A stretch of 8,912 nucleotides of DNA from positions 35,591-44,502 of the forward strand of contig DHJA01000081.1 in NCBI GenBank assembly GCA_002404095.1, read 5' to 3'. This stretch comes from Planctomycetaceae bacterium UBA4732. Lineage in GTDB: Bacteria > Planctomycetota > Planctomycetia > Gemmatales > Gemmataceae. Both the position numbers and the translations under genes were made by a program. Positions 1-5,320 of the stretch are shown here, piece by piece. A model generated the notes under the pieces. The model did not search any database. It saw only the letters and a list, made by a program, of their open reading frames with translations, and was not told the origin of the DNA. The stretch's first letter is position 1. Each line of letters opens with the position of its first letter.

Positions 1-5
1 GCCGC

Positions 6-47
6 GACCGTGAGGGAGCGGGGAAGCCGCCCCGCTCCCTCACGGTC
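6..47. repeat. Perfect 18-bp hairpin downstream of the hydrolase locus
   Basis: Positions 6-23 and 30-47 are exact reverse complements (18 of 18), separated by a 6-nt loop at 24-29. The arms are GC-rich. The hairpin begins 13 bp past the TGA stop of the minus-strand hydrolase frame, so it could act as its terminator. No T-tract is visible in the five bases left before the window edge, so a classical intrinsic terminator is not shown. It could equally be a dispersed palindromic repeat, since several unrelated palindromes occupy the other intergenic gaps here. The structure is certain; its function is inference. Confidence 0.6.
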
Positions 48-60
48 ACGGCTCGTCGTA

Positions 61-903
61 TCACGCGAGCAGCGCCGCCATATCTTCCGGCTTGCCGTCT
101 TCCAGCAGCGTCAGCATATCGGCCGCCTTGAACAGATTGTAAACCTCACTTGTGAACCTAAACGCCTCCTTAATGTCCTTTTCAGGCAGCTTCTTGCCTT
201 GCGGCGTCACGGCGCCCACGATGAACAGTCGTCGCGGCGCCCCGAGCGCGGCCAGGTGCGGAACATCGCCGACAGCAAATAGGTTCGGCGCCAGCAGCCC
301 CATTCGCGTCCCCGGCGCATACGCCTCTTCGGTCACAAGCGTGGCCGGGGCGTCGAACGCGGCGACGGTATGGACGCGATCATCCGTCGCGGCCGCACAT
401 AGGGCGATCACGCCCGCCTGTCCGATGCCGATCACGACGAGCTGTTCCGGGTTCAGTTCCGGTTGCAGCGCCATCCAGTCCAGCAAACAATGAACGTCGA
501 AGGCCCACTGCCCAAGTAACGGCCGGCCCACCCAAACGGCATGTTCGGCGGCGTTATGATCGGGCGCTCCGTGAACCATATCCGCTTCCGGTTTCGCCTC
601 ACCGGTTGCCCGCAGGTCCGGAGCGACGACGGTGCAACCCTTCTCGACCAGCGCGCCGGCCAGCGGATGTTTCAGCGCTTCGGCCTTGCCGTCTAAATGC
701 AGCAAGACGCAAGTAGGCGCCGGTGCCTTAACGCCCGTTTTGGAGAGGACAAGGAGGGACAGCGGCAGTCCCTTTTCCGGCTCGAACTTCACCGGCCTCC
801 TTAGCCCCCCTTCATGGCCCACTGCCGCAAAGGTCTTGGCGTCCGGCCGCGGCGTCTTCGGAAAGCCGCCGAATACTTCGGTGCGGAGGCGCGCGCGCAG
901 CAT
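61..903 (-). CDS. Degenerate C-terminal hydrolase domain, downstream of the TAG
   Basis: This is the second half of the interrupted gene. ATG 903 is the first in-frame ATG after the TAG and gives 280 residues, but the true domain begins about 50 codons earlier, so a product from here would lack its first strands. No Shine-Dalgarno sequence lies at a proper distance before ATG 903. The fold still looks alpha/beta-hydrolase: CVLLHLDGK (65-73), VVAPDLRATGEA (92-103), LDWM, then VVIGIGQAGVIALCAAA (156-172), then LAALGAPRRLFIVG. The nucleophile elbow reads GIGQAG, with no serine, and no catalytic His is obvious. The domain is therefore probably structural or regulatory even in the intact protein. 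It is likely expressed only by readthrough, or not at all. Confidence 0.5.
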   Translation of the reverse strand: MLRARLRTEVFGGFPKTPRPDAKTFAAVGHEGGLRRPVKFEPEKGLPLSLLVLSKTGVKAPAPTCVLLHLDGKAEALKHPLAGALVEKGCTVVAPDLRATGEAKPEADMVHGAPDHNAAEHAVWVGRPLLGQWAFDVHCLLDWMALQPELNPEQLVVIGIGQAGVIALCAAATDDRVHTVAAFDAPATLVTEEAYAPGTRMGLLAPNLFAVGDVPHLAALGAPRRLFIVGAVTPQGKKLPEKDIKEAFRFTSEVYNLFKAADMLTLLEDGKPEDMAALLA

Positions 904-1056
904 TACTGCCGTCGCTTCCCACGCCTCTTTGTGATCACGTATCTGGCCGTCGAACGCCGCCAGCAGGCGCTTGGCCTCGCGCGCGGCGAACGTCGTCGGA
1001 AATATAAACGTCGCCGGCCGTTTGCCCTCCGCGTAGCACGCGAGATCTTCGACCGT

Positions 1057-2106
1057 CTAGACCTCGTGTTTCGGTTCGGGGATCGACTTGCCGTCGCCCT
1101 CGCCCTTGAGCCAGTGCGTCATCCAGCCGTACATCGCTTCGCGCATCGCCTGGTTGTAGGCGTGCGGCGACTCGAATACCGGGTGCGTCAACTTGTTTTC
1201 CGAGTCGTATAGATTAAATATCGCCTTAGCTCGATTTAAGCTTTTGTCCGCCTCGGCGACGCTGAACTGAAACGAATCTTTCGTGGCGCTCACCACCATC
1301 AGAGCGCGCGGCGCGACCAATCCCAATACGTCGCCTTCCTCGGTGAAACGCAGCGCCCCCGGCAGTACCTCACAGACGCAACACGCCGCTTGCAAATACG
1401 CCTGGTAATTGCCCACCGAACAGACAGGCACGACCGCCTTAAAGCGTTCATCCAGCGCGCCGGCGTACATCGTCTGATTGCCGCCGCCCGAGGCGCCGGT
1501 GACGCCGAGACGGTCGCCGTCCACCTCTGGCCGCGTCAACAGATAGTCCACCGCCCGGCGATTGTCGTAGACCTGCATCCCGAGCAGGGTTTGACCAGCC
1601 GGCCACAGCGACGCCCCGAGTAAGGCGCCGTGGTAAGCGCCCTGGCCCGGCGCCGGGTGGCGTTCGCCGGCCCCGAAGGCGTCCACCGCCAGCACGAAGA
1701 AGCCGAGTTTGACCAAGCCGAGGCAACGCGCCTGCACGACCGGATCGCGCCGCGCCCACGGCCAATGGCCGTGAACCGCCAGGACGGCGGGGACTTTGCC
1801 CTTTACGCCTTCGGGAACATAGGCGCTGGCCGTCACCCATACGTCCGGCCGCGACTGGAAAATCAGCTTTTCGATGCGATAGCCGTCGCGCATCAAAACG
1901 CCGGCGTTTTTCGGTTGCAGCGCACATTCTTTATCCGGAAATGGTCCCATCGCGGCGAACATGGCCGCGCGCAGCGTCGTCCGGCGTTCGTCCCAGGCTT
2001 TGCGGTCGGCCGGCGGTTTGTCGTTGGAGCGCAGATTGACGCCTAAAGATTGTATAAAGGTATTGTAAGGTTGTGATACGGGCGCCCCGTCAGTGGCATG
2101 TGGCAT
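1057..2106 (-). CDS. Alpha/beta-hydrolase, N-terminal domain ending at the internal TAG
   Basis: This 349-residue product is the part most likely to be translated. It shows a full serine-hydrolase triad: nucleophile Ser206 in the elbow GASGGG (204-209), a likely acid Asp277 in VVSATKDSF, and His315 in ESPHAYNQ. The strand/oxyanion motif HGHWP is at 112-116. A cysteine-rich stretch, AACCVCEVLPG (240-250), precedes the LGLVAPRALMVVSATKD segment, as in acetylxylan-esterase-like and glucuronoyl-esterase-like hydrolases. The probable role is ester hydrolysis, perhaps of carbohydrate esters; the substrate is not readable from sequence. No signal peptide or membrane segment is visible, so it should be cytoplasmic unless the start is wrong. 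ATG 2106 has GGGAG at 2113-2117 (minus strand). The TAG comes right after the domain ends (MTHWLKGEGDG, then a linker), so this fragment could still fold and be active. Confidence 0.75.
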   Translation of the reverse strand: MPHATDGAPVSQPYNTFIQSLGVNLRSNDKPPADRKAWDERRTTLRAAMFAAMGPFPDKECALQPKNAGVLMRDGYRIEKLIFQSRPDVWVTASAYVPEGVKGKVPAVLAVHGHWPWARRDPVVQARCLGLVKLGFFVLAVDAFGAGERHPAPGQGAYHGALLGASLWPAGQTLLGMQVYDNRRAVDYLLTRPEVDGDRLGVTGASGGGNQTMYAGALDERFKAVVPVCSVGNYQAYLQAACCVCEVLPGALRFTEEGDVLGLVAPRALMVVSATKDSFQFSVAEADKSLNRAKAIFNLYDSENKLTHPVFESPHAYNQAMREAMYGWMTHWLKGEGDGKSIPEPKHEV

Positions 2107-2143
2107 CGAAAACTCCCGTCGTGGGGCAAGTCATAGGGCGTTT

Positions 2144-2650
2144 CTATTTCTTTCGTTGGCGCACTCGCGCCTCCAACGCCTCCTTGACGGGCGCCGGCAA
2201 GAATTTATCCAAGCCGCCGCCGAACGTGGCGATCTGGCGCAGCAGCGTACTGCTCACGTGCGAATACACCTCTCTAGCCATCAGGAACATCGTCTCAATC
2301 TCGGGATCCAGGGTCTGATTCATCAGCGACATGGTGAACTCGTTTTCCATGTCGCTCGTGGTACGCAGGCCGCGTAACATCACGCGAGCGCCCGTGCGGC
2401 GCACGAACGCCACCGCCAAATCGGTGAACGATTCGACGGTCACGTTGGCGAACGGCGCGATCACTTGGCGCACCAATTCGACGCGCTCGGCCAACTCGAA
2501 ATAGGTGGCTTTGTCCGGGTTGACGCCGACGCCGACAACGAGACGGTCGAAAATGCGACTGCCGCGCTCGATCACGTCCAGATGGCCGCGGTGAATGGGG
2601 TCGAACGTGCCCGGATAGACCGCGATGGAATGACTCAGCGCTTGCGTCAT
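2144..2650 (-). CDS. coaD: Phosphopantetheine adenylyltransferase (PPAT)
   Basis: This enzyme transfers AMP from ATP to 4'-phosphopantetheine, giving dephospho-CoA and pyrophosphate, the next-to-last step of coenzyme A synthesis in the cytoplasm. Its 168 residues are a normal family length. The nucleotidyltransferase signature is clear: YPGTFDPIHRGHLDVI (12-27) with the H-x-G-H type motif at 20-23, then VNPDKATYFELAERVELV (43-60), RGLR at 93-96 followed by TSDMENEF, and the C-terminal VSSTLLRQIA segment (132-141), equivalent to the ISSS-x-VRE motif. ATG 2650 is preceded by CGGAG (2658-2662) with about 7 nt spacing. The stop is TAG, so amber is an ordinary terminator in this genome. It is the first gene of a likely two-gene unit with the hydrolase 37 bp downstream. 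The hydrolase has no obvious link to CoA synthesis, so the pairing is probably not functional. Confidence 0.97.
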   Translation of the reverse strand: MTQALSHSIAVYPGTFDPIHRGHLDVIERGSRIFDRLVVGVGVNPDKATYFELAERVELVRQVIAPFANVTVESFTDLAVAFVRRTGARVMLRGLRTTSDMENEFTMSLMNQTLDPEIETMFLMAREVYSHVSSTLLRQIATFGGGLDKFLPAPVKEALEARVRQRKK

Positions 2651-2711
2651 GGACCGGCTCCGTGCGGGCGCCCCACCGCCGCCGTCCGGCGTCTCCTGGC
2701 CCCGTAAACGG

Positions 2712-2717
2712 ATTGTA
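2712..2717 (-). promoter_or_regulatory. Weak candidate -10 for coaD
   Basis: On the minus strand 2717-2712 reads TACAAT, one mismatch from the sigma-70 -10 consensus, 62 nt before the coaD ATG. No convincing -35 sits 16-18 nt upstream of it, so this is only a candidate. Nothing better is visible between coaD and the repeat element at 2768. Confidence 0.2.
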
Positions 2718-2767
2718 AGGGCGGCGCCGCGGCTTGGCGATGGTATTCCGGCGCGTATTCTTCTTGT

Positions 2768-3012
2768 GGGTGTGCATCTGATACTTGGGTGAAAAATTCT
2801 TCTCGTCTCCGCAGTCCACAGAGTAAATCGGGTGCCATGCTTTCGCGGCCCCAGTCGAGGCGAGAAATCCCAGGAACCGCCGCCGCGAAAGCATGTCTGC
2901 CGCGCGAGGTAGACATGCTTTCGCGGCGGCCTTGCTGCTGTCTATGTTCAGAACAGGGCCGCGAAAGCATGGCACCCAACGTAAAAGTCACCCAAGTAAA
3001 AGACGCACACCC
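2768..3012. mobile_element. Nested inverted-repeat element, MITE- or REP-like, no coding capacity
   Basis: This is a 245-bp non-coding element with three nested pairs of inverted repeats. The outer ends, 2768-2792 and 2988-3012, match at 22 of 25 positions (gggtgtgc...acttgggtga). The middle pair, 2830-2851 and 2956-2977, matches at 22 of 22. The centre is a 20-bp perfect hairpin, 2879-2898 with 2911-2930, around a 12-nt loop. The middle and central arms share the 14-mer catgctttcgcggc, present four times in alternating orientation (2836-2849, 2882-2895, 2914-2927, 2958-2971). The 8-mer tcttcttg lies directly outside both ends (2759-2766 and 3013-3020), consistent with an 8-bp target duplication, though one extra base separates the left copy from the repeat and the 8-mer is low-complexity. 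No transposase is in the window, so movement would need one supplied elsewhere. A REP/BIME-type cluster of palindromes is the alternative. Confidence 0.6.
2830..2977. repeat. Four alternating copies of a 14-mer forming two nested stems
   Basis: The inner part of the element holds the exact 14-mer catgctttcgcggc in order plus, minus, plus, minus. The two outer copies are extended to a 22-bp perfect inverted repeat starting gggtgccatg. The two inner copies are extended to a 20-bp perfect stem. As single-stranded DNA or RNA this would fold into a long stem with a second hairpin at its tip, with unpaired segments at 2852-2878 and 2931-2955. The unequal spacing and alternating orientation rule out a CRISPR array. 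Confidence 0.75.
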
Positions 3013-3106
3013 TCTTCTTGCTTGTAGCAGTTGGCGCTTCCTTCGCCGGGGCCGTCATGGAGCGGAGAGTGAATCGCGGTGGGAAGGATTGGTTTAGGAA
3101 CCGTCC

Positions 3107-3127
3107 GGGGCGGGAAAACCCCGCCCC
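3107..3127. repeat. Short GC hairpin with an A-rich loop
   Basis: ggggcggg at 3107-3114 pairs with cccgcccc at 3120-3127 around the loop aaaac. The stem is strong (8 bp, all G-C) but has no T-tract after it on either strand, so it is not a typical intrinsic terminator. It may be another dispersed intergenic repeat, or it may separate transcription of the flanking divergent units. Confidence 0.5.
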
Positions 3128-3190
3128 TACCGCCCTGCCGCCATAATCGGGTGGGACGCCCGGAAGTATATCGCCAGAGCCATATTCCCC

Positions 3191-3220
3191 TTGTTCTCAT
3201 TCCCTCATTTGATGTAGATT
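3191..3220 (+). promoter_or_regulatory. Weak candidate sigma-70 promoter for the S55-domain gene
   Basis: TTGTTC at 3191-3196 and TAGATT at 3215-3220 are 18 bp apart and each matches the -35 or -10 consensus at 4 of 6 positions. It would leave a leader of about 150 nt before ATG 3379. The match is weak and no other evidence supports it. Confidence 0.2.
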
Positions 3221-3378
3221 TGGCGCCGCTGGCGTCGCCAGCCTCTCACCGCCGGGTTCTCGCCGGCCCGTTCGCTCTTTTAAGGATGAGCAATGTCTGA
3301 AGCATGCGCTACGATTCCTGAACGTCCGTCGCGGCCTTTTCCGTTCCCTCCCCCATTTCCCATTCCGGAGACGCGGCC

Positions 3379-5262
3379 ATGAAAAACGTCGTCCGCATCC
3401 TCCTCTTTCTTTCTCCTCTCTCCGGCGTTGTCGCCCTGCTCGTTTTCAGCGCCTCTCCTATCGCCGTCGCCGCTCCCAAACTTGACGCCTATTGGCAAGT
3501 CGATGACGTTCGCGCCGGCATGAAGGGCGTCGGTCGTACCGTGATGCGCGGTACGAAAGTCGAATCCTTCGACGCCGAGGTGTTGGGCGTCCTCAAAAAC
3601 ACTAGCCCCGGCCGCGACATGGTGTTGTGCCGGCTGTCCGGCCTCGGCTTGGAAAAGACCGGCGTCATCGCGGGTATGAGCGGCAGTCCCATTACCATCG
3701 ACGGCAAGCTCCTCGGCGCCGTCGCCTACGCCTGGCCCTACGGCAAGGAACCGATCGCCGGCGTCACGCCGTTCAGCCAGATGCACGGCTTCGTCGAAGC
3801 CTACGAACGCCGCGACCTGGCCGGTCACGATAAGCCGGTTCGCGTCGGCCTACGCCAACCGCTGCACGTTGACGGCAAATCGTTCGAGTCGGCGACGGTG
3901 TCCGAAGCGTATGACGATCCGGCGCCGCGCGAGGCGGACGGCCTATGGCTGACGCCGCTGCGGACGCCGTTGGCCGCGTCGGGATTCACGCCGCACAGCC
4001 TCGATCTGCTGCGCGAGCGCTGCGGAGGGGCCGGCCTCGTTCCGGTGCAGGGCGGCGCGGCCACAGCCAAAATCGCCGACGAAGAGAAGGACGCACCGCT
4101 GGAACCGGGCGGCCCGTTGGCGCTGGCGATGATAACCGGCGACTTCGACTTGTCCGGCATCGGCACGGTGACGCACATCGAGGGCGACCGCGTATACGGC
4201 TGGGGCCATCCCTTCATGGGCCTCGGCGCCTGCGAGTTCCCGCTAATGACCGGATATATCCACACCATTTATCCGCGCCAGACCGTCAGCTTCAAGATGG
4301 GGTCGCCGCTGCGCACTGTCGGCGTCGTCAACGCCGACGTGAGTACGTGCATCGCCGGCTGGCTGCATCGCAAACCCGACATGCTGCCCGTGCGTATGAC
4401 CGTGACGCTGGGCGATAAGGGCGCCGTGCGGACGTTCAACGTGGAGACCGTTCGGCAACGGTCGCTGACGCCGGCCCTCGTGTTCACGGCGCTGACCAAC
4501 TCGGTGGACATGGAAGGCGAGTTACCGGAGGAACTAACGGCGCAATTCGACGCTCGAATCGAGTTGGAAGGCCGGGATCCGGTGATAATCAAGGATATGT
4601 ACTCCGGTTTCAGCGGCGGACGGGCGCCGGCCGCCTTGTACGGTCAGGTGGCCGGTGTGGTGAGCCTGCTGCTCAACAATCCTTACGAGCCGTTGCGCGT
4701 AACGCGGATCGACTGCGACACGCGCGTATCGGCGGAGCGGCGCACGGCCGAGGTGGAGACGATGGAGCTGGACTCCGACGCTTACGAACCCGGCGGCGTG
4801 GTGCGGGCGTCGGTGTTCGTGCGGCCCTGGAAGGGAACGCCGCAACGGCTGACGGCCAAGCTGAAATTGCCGGACGATCTGCCGGAAGGCGAGTACACCG
4901 TTACGGCCTCCGACGAGGTGAGCGCCGCCCAATTGGCGCTGCGCGACGATCCGAACCTGAGCAGTCCGCAGAACGTGGAGCAAGTGTTGCGGGCCGTGCA
5001 TGTGCAAACCGAGGCGAAGCGCACGCGGCTGACGCTGCGCGTGCCGGTCGGTTCGGCGGGCGTGGCGGTCGGCGGCAAATCGCTGGCCGACCTACCGGCC
5101 GGCATGGTGCAGATCCTTGGGTCGGCCCGACGCACCGGGGCGCTGCCGATCTGCGCGGCTCTTTCCTCCAGTCAAGCTACTGACTGGGTGGTGCAAGGTT
5201 CCGAGTCGGCGCGGTTCACGGTGGTTCGACACAAGCAGACGATTGCCGACACGGATCGGTAG
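3379..5262 (+). CDS. Exported SpoIVB-type (peptidase family S55) domain protein
   Basis: This 627-residue protein begins with a Sec-type signal peptide (hydrophobic 7-30, likely cleavage near AVAA at 29-32), so it acts outside the cytoplasmic membrane. Two blocks resemble the S55 serine-peptidase domain of SpoIVB: a serine block, GVIAGMSGSPITIDGKLLGAV (95-115), with probable nucleophile Ser101 in GMSGSP; and a block GIGTVTHIEGDRVYGWGHPF (260-279) with candidate catalytic His277. In Bacillus SpoIVB the histidine block precedes the serine block; here the order is reversed. An Asp of the triad cannot be assigned. After about residue 440 the protein is beta-rich, with a candidate Ig-like region (463-510). 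ATG 3379 is supported by GGAG 8 nt upstream and by the signal peptide. Proteolytic activity and substrate are unproven; sporulation is not implied. It is likely cotranscribed with the propeller gene 58 bp downstream. Confidence 0.85.
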   Translation: MKNVVRILLFLSPLSGVVALLVFSASPIAVAAPKLDAYWQVDDVRAGMKGVGRTVMRGTKVESFDAEVLGVLKNTSPGRDMVLCRLSGLGLEKTGVIAGMSGSPITIDGKLLGAVAYAWPYGKEPIAGVTPFSQMHGFVEAYERRDLAGHDKPVRVGLRQPLHVDGKSFESATVSEAYDDPAPREADGLWLTPLRTPLAASGFTPHSLDLLRERCGGAGLVPVQGGAATAKIADEEKDAPLEPGGPLALAMITGDFDLSGIGTVTHIEGDRVYGWGHPFMGLGACEFPLMTGYIHTIYPRQTVSFKMGSPLRTVGVVNADVSTCIAGWLHRKPDMLPVRMTVTLGDKGAVRTFNVETVRQRSLTPALVFTALTNSVDMEGELPEELTAQFDARIELEGRDPVIIKDMYSGFSGGRAPAALYGQVAGVVSLLLNNPYEPLRVTRIDCDTRVSAERRTAEVETMELDSDAYEPGGVVRASVFVRPWKGTPQRLTAKLKLPDDLPEGEYTVTASDEVSAAQLALRDDPNLSSPQNVEQVLRAVHVQTEAKRTRLTLRVPVGSAGVAVGGKSLADLPAGMVQILGSARRTGALPICAALSSSQATDWVVQGSESARFTVVRHKQTIADTDR

Positions 5263-5311
5263 AGACGCGCTCCCCTTCGGGTCGCGGCTAAACGATAAAT
5301 CCATACTTCAT

Positions 5312-5317
5312 GGAGGT
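5312..5317 (+). promoter_or_regulatory. Ribosome binding site that decides the propeller-gene start
   Basis: GGAGGT at 5312-5317 lies 3 nt before ATG 5321. The frame is open upstream to an ATG at 5117, which would overlap the S55-domain gene by 146 bp and add 68 residues rich in Arg and Pro. The strong Shine-Dalgarno match and the signal peptide beginning exactly at 5321 favour the shorter protein. Confidence 0.85.
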
Positions 5318-5320
5318 ACT

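Larger units (their letters stand above)
61..2106 (-). pseudogene. Two-domain alpha/beta-hydrolase (acetylxylan-esterase-like), interrupted by an in-frame TAG
   Basis: Read as one frame, 2106 down to 61 gives about 681 codons with a single stop, TAG at 1059-1057. The 51 codons between that TAG and the next ATG (903) are open in the same frame and read like protein (TVEDLACYAEGK, then FIFPTTFAAREAKRLLAAF). There is no frameshift: 1059 and 903 differ by 52 codons exactly. The domain plan is an N-terminal alpha/beta-hydrolase, a linker, then a second, degenerate hydrolase domain. I know this plan from large planctomycete proteins annotated as acetylxylan esterase or dienelactone-hydrolase family (from memory, not searched). 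The simplest reading is a recent nonsense mutation, for example from CAG, AAG or GAG, or a sequencing error. The start is firm: GGGAG lies 6 nt before ATG 2106. It sits 37 bp after coaD on the same strand and is probably cotranscribed with it. Confidence 0.7.
3021..3378. other. Non-coding leader upstream of the S55-domain gene
   Basis: No reading frame here looks like protein. The region contains a GC-rich hairpin (3107-3127), a short near-palindrome at 3228-3242 (gctggcg, T, cgccagc), a weak promoter candidate at 3191-3220, and pyrimidine-rich sequence just before the Shine-Dalgarno site GGAG at 3367-3370. I recognise no riboswitch or small-RNA family in it. It would form the promoter and 5' leader of the gene starting at 3379. 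Confidence 0.5.

Noticed and set aside
1057..1059. Pyrrolysine or genome-wide UAG recoding
   Set aside because: Two neighbouring genes (coaD and the S55-domain gene) end in TAG, and no pyl genes or downstream insertion element are visible. A point mutation or sequencing error is simpler.
1448..1927. 159-codon minus-strand frame inside the hydrolase
   Set aside because: Arg/Gly-rich out-of-frame shadow of the hydrolase domain, which carries the catalytic motifs in the main frame.
2295..2975. 226-codon minus-strand frame crossing the repeat element and coaD
   Set aside because: Most of it is coaD read in another frame, and the rest is the palindromic element. There is no ribosome binding site. 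Only its Tat-like stretch was kept, as a low-interest finding.
2830..2977. Possible CRISPR array
   Set aside because: Repeats alternate in orientation and spacing is uneven and short (32, 18 and 30 nt between the 14-mers). This is a nested palindrome, not direct repeats with spacers.
3107..3127. Intrinsic terminator
   Set aside because: The stem is strong but neither strand has a T-tract after it, so it is listed only as a hairpin repeat.
5117..5320. Upstream extension of the propeller protein to an ATG at 5117
   Set aside because: It would overlap the S55-domain gene by 146 bp and add an Arg/Pro-rich stretch ahead of a clear signal peptide. ATG 5321 has a strong GGAGGT site and starts the signal peptide directly.
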